64,000 bases of DNA from Coemansia sp. RSA 922 (taxonomy: Eukaryota > Kickxellomycota > Kickxellomycetes > Kickxellales > Kickxellaceae). The notes under the pieces are model-generated. The model made no database searches. It was not told where the DNA came from and saw nothing but the letters and a program-made list of their open reading frames with translations. The stretch lies in assembly GCA_027577415.1 (NCBI GenBank), contig JANBQS010000006.1, positions 1-64,000 on the forward strand. The letters are read 5' to 3'. Shown in pieces: positions 48,382 through 57,713 of this stretch. The first letter of the stretch is position 1. The number at the start of each line of letters is the position of its first letter. A program made the translations under genes and the position numbers.

Positions 48382-51300
48382 ATGGGGCGCACCGCTAACC
48401 GCAACAGTAGCAGCAATGTCCGGGCTGGCGATGAGCGCAATGCCGAACGACAGGCAGCGTCAATGACTATCGATACCACGATTATGCGGCGAGCCAGTAT
48501 GGACGCAGCAGCAGTGTCGCCAACAACGCCGGGCAACGCTGGTGTGCAGGGCGGGAAGATGACAAAGCTGACGCACTATGGGCGTATGCGTAGTGTCACA
48601 GCCCGTGCGTTGCGGCTGGCTGATCCACGAGCAGCGGCAGCAGCGTTGCAGACAGCAGCGGCCACAACGGCTTCGCACCAGCGCACGGCGGTTATGGGCG
48701 AAGACCTGACGGCTGGCGAGGAGCTGCTGGGTCGTATGCGCACGCGTAGTCGCCGCTTTGTCCGCCGCCGGGTAAGCACTGGGTCGGTGCCGACTGGGTT
48801 GTCGCGGCCGGCGTCGGGCGAGTGGGCTGGCGGCATAGCCACGCGCATGTCTTTGGACGCCACTGCAGCAGCGATGAGACTTGCGCCAGGGTCGGGTGAT
48901 TCTCCACATTCAGTGGCTATAACGCCCGGGCCAATAATGGCGGCTGCGCCAGAGTCGAGCATCGGCATTCCGATGCCTGGGTTCTTTTTGGACGCCGCGT
49001 CTGATGAGTGGTCAGGCGGACACTCGTTCCGACAGCGGCTGCGGTTTCCCGACGAGACTGTCACTGTGCCTGCATCGTTGACTAAGCGTGTGCACTATGA
49101 GGTGTCGTACGACTACCCAAAGAACGCAATTTCCACAGCACGCTACAACGTCGTCACCTTTCTGCCGGCGCAGTTTGCAGCGCAGTTTTCCAAAGTGGCC
49201 AACGTGTATTTCTTGTTTATCGCAGCGCTGCAGCAAGTACCTGGGTGGTCGACGACCGGGCGATGGAGTACAGTACTGCCGCTGTGCATTTTCGTTAGCC
49301 TGTCGATTGCGCACGAAGGGTTTGACGATCTGCGGCGGCATCGCATGGACCATGCCGAGAATGCTCAGCGCACTCGGGTACTCAAAGTCAAAGTGCACGA
49401 TCAGGACCACGTTGCTTTTAATTTCAGAGGACTACGGCATCGCGGGTCTCAGAGCATCCACAGCTTCCGCATGCGCAGCTCGCAGAGCATCCACGACATA
49501 GGCCGTTCGACAGTGGCAAAGGCTCGTCGCTGGGGTGGCGCAGTCATTGGAGCTGGCGCTAGCATCCGCCATGCCATTGGCTCGCGCATCGATGACAGTC
49601 GGCGCAAGAAGCGCGAGCAAGAGGACTCGGACGATGACGACGAGGCGGCTGCTGACGCGCCGGCCGATGACCAAGCGAGCCATGACTCGGCGTCTGATAA
49701 CGAGGCATTGGTCGCGGGCGCAACTTTGGCCGAGTCGTTGTTGCGCCGGCGTATTGGCAGAGGCGTCGCTAGTCTACGCAGCTGGCGCAGCAGTGGGCCT
49801 GGCAGCCCAGCCATGCCCCACACGCCCAGGCCTGGTGTATCGTCGCCACTAGCCGGCGCATGTGAGATTGACGTCATCGCTACTCCGGCAGCGCCCAAGG
49901 TGGTTGGTCCTACGGTGGCATTCAACGACGTTGTCGAAGAGGTGCCCGCTGCTGACTCTGCGGCAGCCAATCCGCTGCCGTCCAACATGAGCTGCCGGTG
50001 GAAGCGCAAGCGGTGGGAGAACGTGCAGGTCGGAGATCTTCTGATGATTAGCAAGGACGATTGGATCCCCGCCGACTGCGTGGTCGTCGCATCGTCGGGG
50101 TTCGACGGCACGTGTTTTGTGGAGACAGCAGCGTTGGACGGCGAGACGACGCTGAAGCAGAAGCAGGCGCTGGACGCCACCAACGCTGAGATCCAAACGC
50201 CCGAGCAGCTCGCTGCCTTCAACGCCTTCACCTACGTCGAGCCGCCTAGCCCCGAGCTGTACGCGTTCGAGGGCTTTATGGAGATCGGCGGGCGCCGCTT
50301 CCCACTGACTCCCAACCAGCTGCTGCTGCGCGGCTCGGTGCTGCGCAATACGGCCTACGTCTATGCCCAGGTGGTCTATGCTGGCGAGCACACTCGCCTG
50401 CGGCTCAACGCCACGCGCAACGTGCGCACCAAGGCGCCGCAGACGCAGCGGATCACCAACCGCATCGTCGTGCTGGTCTTTCTGCTGCTGCTGGTGCTGT
50501 GTTTTATCTTCTCGGCCTTGGGCATCCACTGGCACCACGTCAACCACGGCCAGCACTGGTACCTGGCTGGGTCGCGCATGCCGGCGACGGCGCTGATCTT
50601 TGGGTACATTGTCATGATGAACGCCCTGATCCCCATCTCGCTCTATGTCACGCTGGAGGCTGTCAAGATCTTCCAGTGCTGGTTCATTCAGCAGGACGTC
50701 TCCATGTACCACGCCGAGTCTGACTCGCGCGCCGAAGCCCGCACCACGGCTATCAACGAGGACCTGGGCATGGTGCGCTACGTGTTTAGCGACAAAACGG
50801 GCACGCTGACGGAGAACATTATGAAGCTGCGCGCGGTCATGGTAGCTGGTTTCTCGTACTTGCACATGGATCTCGATCGGCTGCAGGCAACCAATGTTGT
50901 CGCTAATGAGTCAGTGGCTGCCGATGAGCGCAATTCTTCGCGCTTGTCTTTTATGCGCCCGCCGTCATCTGCTGCTGCTGCTGGTAATGGCCTTCAGTCT
51001 CCGACATTGCGTAGGGCCCAGATGGCTACTGCTCCTACCAATCTCTTTCATCGCCGTCAGCAAAGCCTGCCTGCGTCTGCGCCCATATTCCAAGGTCTGG
51101 GCACGCCCATTGCTGGCGCTCGCACTCTGCAGCAGTTGGCGGTCACGAACCGCGCAGCTGCCGGCACTGGTGCTGGTCGCCGGTCGCCCTTTGGCCACTC
51201 ACGCGGCCTGTCATCAGCCGCCGCCGCCGCTGTTCCGCCACCCTCATCAAGCTTGCGCTTCTCGCCGACACGACTCGAGGACTCCTTACCTGCCGACGAT

Positions 51301-54300
51301 GACGCTGACCCAGATCTAGTCGACAATACTGGTAATGGACCCGAGACGCATACTCCAGCTGCAGACGATGCTCCGGTCTCTGATCTGCAGGCCCTGCCGT
51401 CGTCGCGTACCATCATGGACGGATTATCTCCACCAACCGATGTATTTAGGTCTCGTGCTGAGTGGTTCCTCCGCTGTCTCGCGCTCTGCCACACTGTGCA
51501 GCCTGACCGCGATCCGCTGACTGGCCGGATAACGGGATATCAGGCAACATCACCCGACGAAAAGGCTCTGGTGGCAGCGGCGGCTGAGCTCGGCTATGTA
51601 ATGAATAATCGCGCAGGACCACTAGTCCAACTACGAGTTGTGGCCTCGGAGCGTATGCGCGATTTCAGCGAGTCTTTGGCTAACGAGATCCTCCTCGACT
51701 CAGCTCCACCGAGTGCTGCAAAGAAGGCCGAGAATGAGAGTTTTGACCGTGGCGTACCTGCGCCTGATCCTACTGACCGTCTGGGTAATTATGAGGTGCT
51801 GGATGTATTGGAGTTCTCTAGTGCGCGTAAACGCATGTCGGTTATTTACCGCTGTCCCGACGGTCGTATCGTTATGATGTCAAAGGGCGCTGACTCTGCC
51901 TTGTGGCCGCGCTTGGCTAACTTGGAGAGTATCAGATCTGATCCCGCCGATGTCTCGTTTATTCCTCGTCCACCGCCACCGGCTATTGCGCATGAGGGGC
52001 CTCCTGCTTTACGTCGCAAGCTGTCGCATCCGAGTGCTGCTTACCTCCATTCGCGTAATTCGTCTGTGGCTAGTCAAGCCGATTTCGTGCGATCAATGGC
52101 TACTCCCGATACTCCCTTTGCCGGTGAGCCGTTGGTTCCACTGTCGCCTAGTGCGTTGGCGCATCCTCAGCGTGTGGCGTCGCGTTTAGGTCATCGTGGT
52201 GGAGGACCAGCCTATGACGGTGATGACAACGACAATGGTGAGCTTGGTAATAGCCAGCACCCGTATTACTCGCCATTAGCTGGCGCCGCTGACGATAGCG
52301 ACTACGACATGGGAGGTACTGACGACGAGCTTGGTCAAATGCCATTATCTTCTCCGCTTATTTTGCCCGCCTACGCATCGCCTCGCTCACCATTCCGACA
52401 AGTCGCCAGGCAACAGCACCGACGCCTGATGAGCGACTCGCAGTTTAGTGCCTTTAGCGAAGCTAGTAGTTTTGGCGATACCCAAGGACACGTTGAGATG
52501 CCGCCGTCGTTCTCGACGCCATCGCGCGAGGAAGAGGAGTGGGCGCGTGGTCGGGCTCTCGAAGCACTGCATCAGTTTTCGACCGAAGGACTACGTACAT
52601 TGGTTTATGCCCATCGCGAGGTGCCTGCCGACTACTACGAGTCCTGGCACCAGCGGCATTTGGCTGCATCTACGGCTCTGGTGAGTCGGCAGCAGCAGGT
52701 CGAGGCTGTGTGCGAAGAGATTGAGCACGACCTCATGCTCTCCGGTATATCTGCTATCGAGGATAGACTGCAAGCTGGCGTACCCGAAACTATCTTCAAA
52801 CTACGTCGTGCTGGTATTCGCGTCTGGATGTTGACGGGCGACAAGGTCGAGACTGCCATTAATATTGGCAAATCCTGTCGACTGCTTGACACCGAGGTTG
52901 TGGAGCAGACCAAATTGGATAAGGCCTTGTTGTCGGGCCAGAGTGGCAAGATGACGCTCTTGGTTATGCAGTCAATGACAGATTACGATGCCTTGAATCG
53001 GCTGATTACGGAGGCTTTGGATGTCGCTCGTTCCTTGGTGCTTTCTGTCGATGAGCGGTTCGAGAGATTGACAAAGAGACAGAGACTTGCTCGCGGGTTT
53101 AAGCGCTTTGGCAATATGCTCGATCCACGCCGCCTACGCAGCCGTAAAGACCTTGATGGTGGAGCTATTGCTAGAGGCGAGTGTCCAGAACCGGTTGACC
53201 AGCAAGCAAAGTCGGAGGGCTACCGAGATGATAAGGAAAGAGGCGACCATCCTTCGTTGACTTCGTCGTCGATCGCCGCTGCTACCAGCGCCGTTGGTAA
53301 TGTTTACCATGGGGCGCCCCCGACTGAGATCGAGTGGGCTGATACTGTGGGCTGCGCGACACCAACTACTCTTGGCGTGGGTGCTCGGCCTGACACCACG
53401 GGTGCGTCTCCTATCCACCCAACGTGTCCAGCTGTTATTGAGCGCGCTTCTTCGGCGGCGACTACCAGCGTATCAAACGAAAAGCCATCCACCAACCGTG
53501 GAAACCAGCCACTGCCTCTTGAACAGTCTTCTTCATCGTCGTCTTCTATGCGTACTCGTGGAGTTGACGAGAAACCTAGTGGTCCCGGAGAAGCACCGGC
53601 TGTAGGCGGTGGTGGAGCGTCGTTGGCGGTTGTCATTGATGGCGAGACTTTGGCTTTGCTAGAAGAACACGCCGACAAGGGGATCTTGGACCGATTCCTG
53701 ACACTTGGTACACTCTGCGACGCGGTTATTTGCTCGCGAGTCTCGCCATCGCAAAAGGCACTCATCGTACATAACATGCGAGTACGTTGCGAAGGCGGTG
53801 GCCCAAACTCATCTGCTCGTAAAAGCGGGTGGCGCCGGTGGCTAATAAACCCTATACGTGATCTGTTTACGCACGATAACGACAAGTACATGGTAACTCT
53901 GGCGATTGGCGACGGTGGTAACGATATTGCTATGATCCAGGAGGCTCACGTCGGTATTGGTATTGCGGGGCAAGAAGGACTGCAAGCTAGTCGTGCGGCT
54001 GATTTTTCTATCGGTCAATTCCGGTTCCTACAAAAACTGCTCTTGGTACATGGTCGGTGGAGCTACGTGCGTGTATCGATGTTTATCATGGGTACGTTCT
54101 ACAAGTGCATGGCATTCTATGCTACTCAGCTCATATTCCAGTTCTACACTGGATTCAGCGGCACGTCGCTGTTCGAGAGTTGGACTTTGTCCATGTACAA
54201 TACGTTGTTCTCCATCTTGCCTGTTCTCGTCGTTGGTATCTTTGAGCAAGACCTGCAGCCTGATACTCTACTGGCATACCCCGAGTTGTACCGCGACATG

Positions 54301-54888
54301 GGTCCACGCAACCACCTATTTACTGTACCATTATTCCTGTGGCGTGTGGTGTTTATCGGTATCGTACACGCAGTAACAGCCGCATTTTTCCCGTTTGCCG
54401 CCAACCTCGCATTAGGCGCCAACTCATCGTCGAATGATCTTTATATCACTGGGTTCGTCGTCTACAGTATCATGGTACTGATTGTGACGCTCAAAATAGC
54501 CTACATCGATGTGCGTCGGTGGGTAATTTTCTCACATCTCAGCGTCATCCTCACTTTGGCGGTTTGGTTCGGATGGAATGGCGTCCTAAACCACGTGTAC
54601 CCAAAGTCACCTGGCAGTGGATATAACGTATTGGGGGTGTTCCATATGTTGATGAAAGAGGGTGCGTTTTGGTTCGAGTGGATTATCTTTGTTGCTATCG
54701 CGATTTGTCTCAACGTACTGATAAAGACCGTGTATTCGGTTAGAGACCCCGTCGAGCATCGTATTATGACGTGGGTCGCTTGTGAAAGACGACAGGAATC
54801 GGTCAAACATAAATTGGAGCGTCGCTTGTGGTTTAACAACTTTGTCGGACGGAATACAGGTGGACGGCCACGTTCGCATAGTGAATAA
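48382..54888 (+). CDS. giant P4-type phospholipid-transporting ATPase (flippase)
   Basis: The ATG at 48382 gives 2168 residues, far above the usual 1100-1700. The start of the conserved part is Y-P-K-N-A-I-S-T-A-R-Y-N near residue 243; the actuator motif L-D-G-E-T is near 585; the P-I-S-L motif of TM4 is present near 750; D-K-T-G-T (phosphorylated aspartate) is at 804. L-T-G-D-K lies near 1490, G-D-G-G-N-D near 1843, and the C-terminal transmembrane bundle ends about 2120. Low-complexity inserts lie at the N-terminus (1-240), between TM2 and the actuator (about 340-540), after D-K-T-G-T (about 830-1010) and in the nucleotide-binding and hinge regions. The subclass (Dnf3- or ATP10-like) is uncertain. 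Confidence 0.9.
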   Translation: MGRTANRNSSSNVRAGDERNAERQAASMTIDTTIMRRASMDAAAVSPTTPGNAGVQGGKMTKLTHYGRMRSVTARALRLADPRAAAAALQTAAATTASHQRTAVMGEDLTAGEELLGRMRTRSRRFVRRRVSTGSVPTGLSRPASGEWAGGIATRMSLDATAAAMRLAPGSGDSPHSVAITPGPIMAAAPESSIGIPMPGFFLDAASDEWSGGHSFRQRLRFPDETVTVPASLTKRVHYEVSYDYPKNAISTARYNVVTFLPAQFAAQFSKVANVYFLFIAALQQVPGWSTTGRWSTVLPLCIFVSLSIAHEGFDDLRRHRMDHAENAQRTRVLKVKVHDQDHVAFNFRGLRHRGSQSIHSFRMRSSQSIHDIGRSTVAKARRWGGAVIGAGASIRHAIGSRIDDSRRKKREQEDSDDDDEAAADAPADDQASHDSASDNEALVAGATLAESLLRRRIGRGVASLRSWRSSGPGSPAMPHTPRPGVSSPLAGACEIDVIATPAAPKVVGPTVAFNDVVEEVPAADSAAANPLPSNMSCRWKRKRWENVQVGDLLMISKDDWIPADCVVVASSGFDGTCFVETAALDGETTLKQKQALDATNAEIQTPEQLAAFNAFTYVEPPSPELYAFEGFMEIGGRRFPLTPNQLLLRGSVLRNTAYVYAQVVYAGEHTRLRLNATRNVRTKAPQTQRITNRIVVLVFLLLLVLCFIFSALGIHWHHVNHGQHWYLAGSRMPATALIFGYIVMMNALIPISLYVTLEAVKIFQCWFIQQDVSMYHAESDSRAEARTTAINEDLGMVRYVFSDKTGTLTENIMKLRAVMVAGFSYLHMDLDRLQATNVVANESVAADERNSSRLSFMRPPSSAAAAGNGLQSPTLRRAQMATAPTNLFHRRQQSLPASAPIFQGLGTPIAGARTLQQLAVTNRAAAGTGAGRRSPFGHSRGLSSAAAAAVPPPSSSLRFSPTRLEDSLPADDDADPDLVDNTGNGPETHTPAADDAPVSDLQALPSSRTIMDGLSPPTDVFRSRAEWFLRCLALCHTVQPDRDPLTGRITGYQATSPDEKALVAAAAELGYVMNNRAGPLVQLRVVASERMRDFSESLANEILLDSAPPSAAKKAENESFDRGVPAPDPTDRLGNYEVLDVLEFSSARKRMSVIYRCPDGRIVMMSKGADSALWPRLANLESIRSDPADVSFIPRPPPPAIAHEGPPALRRKLSHPSAAYLHSRNSSVASQADFVRSMATPDTPFAGEPLVPLSPSALAHPQRVASRLGHRGGGPAYDGDDNDNGELGNSQHPYYSPLAGAADDSDYDMGGTDDELGQMPLSSPLILPAYASPRSPFRQVARQQHRRLMSDSQFSAFSEASSFGDTQGHVEMPPSFSTPSREEEEWARGRALEALHQFSTEGLRTLVYAHREVPADYYESWHQRHLAASTALVSRQQQVEAVCEEIEHDLMLSGISAIEDRLQAGVPETIFKLRRAGIRVWMLTGDKVETAINIGKSCRLLDTEVVEQTKLDKALLSGQSGKMTLLVMQSMTDYDALNRLITEALDVARSLVLSVDERFERLTKRQRLARGFKRFGNMLDPRRLRSRKDLDGGAIARGECPEPVDQQAKSEGYRDDKERGDHPSLTSSSIAAATSAVGNVYHGAPPTEIEWADTVGCATPTTLGVGARPDTTGASPIHPTCPAVIERASSAATTSVSNEKPSTNRGNQPLPLEQSSSSSSSMRTRGVDEKPSGPGEAPAVGGGGASLAVVIDGETLALLEEHADKGILDRFLTLGTLCDAVICSRVSPSQKALIVHNMRVRCEGGGPNSSARKSGWRRWLINPIRDLFTHDNDKYMVTLAIGDGGNDIAMIQEAHVGIGIAGQEGLQASRAADFSIGQFRFLQKLLLVHGRWSYVRVSMFIMGTFYKCMAFYATQLIFQFYTGFSGTSLFESWTLSMYNTLFSILPVLVVGIFEQDLQPDTLLAYPELYRDMGPRNHLFTVPLFLWRVVFIGIVHAVTAAFFPFAANLALGANSSSNDLYITGFVVYSIMVLIVTLKIAYIDVRRWVIFSHLSVILTLAVWFGWNGVLNHVYPKSPGSGYNVLGVFHMLMKEGAFWFEWIIFVAIAICLNVLIKTVYSVRDPVEHRIMTWVACERRQESVKHKLERRLWFNNFVGRNTGGRPRSHSE

Positions 54889-55111
54889 GTCTTTTTTTCA
54901 TATTGTGATAAATAACTGGAAATTTGTATATCTATCCTTGATAGATAAACCATAAAAATTTAAAAGACGTGTAAGGTAATTTTTTTAAATAGCTTATAAA
55001 ACTTTCTTATAAAACCGTTGGAAGGGTCCTACTGAATCGCAACACATTCAATTTTTTTTATATATTTAACACCACTATTTTTTTTTCGTCACAAAAGAAA
55101 TATTTTCGGCC

Positions 55112-55279
55112 ATGCCCAAACATGCTTCTCAAAATTATGTTACATGTGACTACTGCGAAAAGGGATTTTCTAATACTCTCAAGTTAGATACCCATTTATA
55201 TTTCTGTGTTCCATTTTCCAAGAATCAAGGCAAGCATATCTATGCTCTGGACGAACACTATTTGGAAAGAAAGAATTAA
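55112..55279 (+). CDS. tiny C2HC zinc-finger protein (55 residues)
   Basis: An ATG at 55112 opens a 55-codon frame with a single zinc-finger motif: C-D-Y-C-E-K-G-F-S-N-T-L-K-L-D-T-H-L-Y-F-C, i.e. C-x2-C-x12-H-x4-C. The aromatic and leucine positions between ligands match the classical finger fold. The rest is a short polar tail. A TATATATTTA-like stretch lies about 50 bp upstream. Such a small single-finger protein could be a nucleic-acid or protein-binding adaptor, or an orphan fragment of a larger finger gene. Confidence 0.5.
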   Translation: MPKHASQNYVTCDYCEKGFSNTLKLDTHLYFCVPFSKNQGKHIYALDEHYLERKN

Positions 55280-55379
55280 AGTATATTCCTTATTTTTAGG
55301 CTAACAGCATATATCTTTAACTATATCTCAAATAAAAAAGTAGCTTGGTAAATATATTTAGTAAATGTACTCGGTAAAC

Positions 55380-56230
55380 AACAAGCTTTGTAGACGTGGA
55401 GCGTATAAATTGAACTCAGACTTGGCTATTAGACTCTTTATCTCCTCCATAAACGACATACGATAATCTTTTCCATGGCCGCAAAGTCAAAGTTTGGACA
55501 AGCCAGAGTCCAGTAACAACATACATCTTTGCAGCTCCACCTAGATTCCCTGCTGGAGTACACGTAAAAAAAACCAGAACCGGAATCACTTACCCATAGG
55601 AGCATAGGTAAAGCGTAATTACTCTGGAAGTTCAGCTTCGGTAACGCTCTGAGGAATCTCACCTAGCATCGGGAGCCCAAGTATGTAGATCTGAGAGTAG
55701 CAGCATTTACTTGATAAGCATAAGCGCAATCCCAGAATAATAGCCAAACATTGTAAATCGAAAAGAACTTGTTATACTGGCACAGTCCCCAAGTATTGAC
55801 AGTGCCGGATGAACGGTTTCACCAAAGTTGGTCAGACCAGGGAAGTACTCGCACATGCGCTCTAGGTCCAATACTAAAAGCAAAACCTTAAATAGTCCGA
55901 TGCAGTGTCAAATGCACTTGGTCCATCGCACATAAATGCACTAGTACATACATCGAAGAGTTTTGGATGGCTGGTGGGTGTAAATACGTCATATTTCCTG
56001 ATTATTGCAACCGCCTCAGGGCGCAGCAGCAATGTTTTTTTTAGCTTAGAATCATGAGGTCGCCACAATCGAAAGCAATCTGAACTGATTATCCCTTTTG
56101 AGCATAGTGTGAGGGCACTTTGGCACGCCTCCTTCAGATCCGTCTGCTTCCCTGAGTTGCTCCATCTACTGCCCAACCCTGCATTCGTAAGCTGTCCTAG
56201 CAAATAGACCAGAGTTGACAAGATGAGCGG
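55380..56230 (-). pseudogene. F-box/LRR-like protein, subfamily 1, decayed
   Basis: Two separated minus-strand stretches match members of the local family. At 55874-56221 there is D-V-F-T-P-T-S-H-P-K-L near residue 80 of the frame and D-T-A-S-D-Y-L-R-F-C. At 55438-55662 there is A-C-P-N-F-D-F-A-A near the expected C-terminus. Frames change and stops intervene between them; the F-box end and the D-D-x-x-F-R-G signature are missing. It points the same way as the intact gene at 57714. Confidence 0.65.
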
Positions 56231-56702
56231 AGAAGACAGATGGGAGGATATGGATAGTCAGCCACACAAAGAAATGAAAAAGGACTAGTAGTTTAAACCG
56301 TATTAATTTATTATTCAACCTGATGAATTCTAATTATTTACCAGCATTCATACCTTAATGTGAAAGAGTCTTTGCAATGTCCATGTCAAATCAATTTACC
56401 ACCAGCGTGCCGATAACATGTAGTAGTGGGAATAAAAATGTTCCACAACCTACCTGACAAAGTGATGCAGTGAATGTATTCCAACACACATAGAGCTTGC
56501 ATATTGGCTGATATGCATTGCACTAGAAAGTAACATTTAGCTTCCACGGTTGTTGCTACAATGAATTAAAGATGATGATTAATGCAACTTGATGCACCTG
56601 TTCAGCTCGCATTGTCAATACATGCACAACAATAGCGGATTAGGTTTGGCGTTGCTGGCCTTTTCAATTCCCACACTAAAGTATCGCTCCTTGCGAGAAT
56701 GC

Positions 56703-56710
56703 TATAAAAG
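56703..56710 (+). promoter_or_regulatory. TATA box of the HD-domain-like gene
   Basis: TATAAAAG 93 bp before the ATG at 56796. Confidence 0.6.
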
Positions 56711-56795
56711 AGTAATATTTGGCGCGGCCTCTCCAATTGAGGAACACCAACATTTTTACAACCACTGTTTAGCTCCATCAACAACTTCTTTTACA

Positions 56796-57482
56796 ATGTC
56801 TACCTCTACCACCACCATGACTCCCGAGCAACGCGTGTCCAAGCTGTTTGAGATACTCGAAAATTCCGACGAGGAGGAGCACGTCAGTGGTAATATGACA
56901 CAGCTGGATCATGCGCTTCGAGTCGCTAACCTTGCTATGATAGAGAGTTCTGACGAAGATACCATATTAGCCGCGTTAATGCTCAATACCGGTGGGATCA
57001 CGGTTACCATACCTCCATATCCCGGTATGGCTGTCGGGGACAGAATAGAGCTCGTCTGGAGGGGATATGACAAAACCCCGAGCAACGCCATTGATAGCGA
57101 CGAGGTTGGTGATATCTTTGTGCGCAAGCTCGGGCTCTCCAACAAGACAAGCGAGCTGGTCGAGTCTAACACCTTGGCCAAGCGTTACCTTGGGAGCATG
57201 ACGCCTGAGGGCCTTAAGAGCATCATTCCTAAGAGCAAGGGAATCATTACGCGCGAGGACCTTGAAGCCCCTCTCCGGGTGACAATCCCGATATGGGGTG
57301 GCCCACTCTTGCCTACTGAGATGCGTGAGTTTGAGAAAGATCCGCTCTTCAAGCAAAAGGTGCAGCTTGCTGTGTGGGACGTCGCCGCGACCAAGACCAC
57401 CGGGGATAAACCACCTGCATTGGACACGTACCGCGATATGGCTATCAGAAACCTGTTGATGTCGATGAAAACATTGTATTAG
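56796..57482 (+). CDS. PhnZ-like HD-domain protein, metal ligands lost, with inserts
   Basis: The product has 228 residues from the ATG at 56796. Residues about 8-70 resemble the start of PhnZ-type HD oxygenases (M-T-Q-L-D-H-A-L-R-V-A-N-L-A, then A-A-L-M-L-N), and the C-terminus resembles their end (G-G-P-L-L-P-T-E-M, F-E-K-D-P-L-F, V-W-D-V-A-A). The HD pair expected after A-A-L-L is replaced by L-N-T-G-G, and other expected histidines are D and N, so catalysis is unlikely. Between these parts sit I-P-P-Y-P-G-M-A-V-G-D-R-I-E-L-V-W and P-L-R-V-T-I-P, reminiscent of a bacterial beta-sandwich domain. It is therefore a mosaic. It carries a TATA box. Confidence 0.5.
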   Translation: MSTSTTTMTPEQRVSKLFEILENSDEEEHVSGNMTQLDHALRVANLAMIESSDEDTILAALMLNTGGITVTIPPYPGMAVGDRIELVWRGYDKTPSNAIDSDEVGDIFVRKLGLSNKTSELVESNTLAKRYLGSMTPEGLKSIIPKSKGIITREDLEAPLRVTIPIWGGPLLPTEMREFEKDPLFKQKVQLAVWDVAATKTTGDKPPALDTYRDMAIRNLLMSMKTLY

Positions 57483-57713
57483 AGTTTTGTAGGAGCATGC
57501 TATATAGTCTTTGTCTCTGGAAACATCTCGGCATCTTAAGCAATAAATACATTCTGCCAGTAATTATTGAATGCCACTTGTGTCATAAGGCCCAACCTTT
57601 GGGCAAGTAAAGTCATTAAATTTTTTTAGTCTCAAGTTGTCACCTTCGATTTACCTGTCGCATGTAGTAAAAGATAGAGCACATAGATAGTATATTAGTG
57701 TCACTAGAAAGAG

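Noticed and set aside
49449..53891. Long minus-strand open frames opposite the P4-ATPase gene
   Set aside because: Antisense shadows of a strongly coding gene; no domain is visible.
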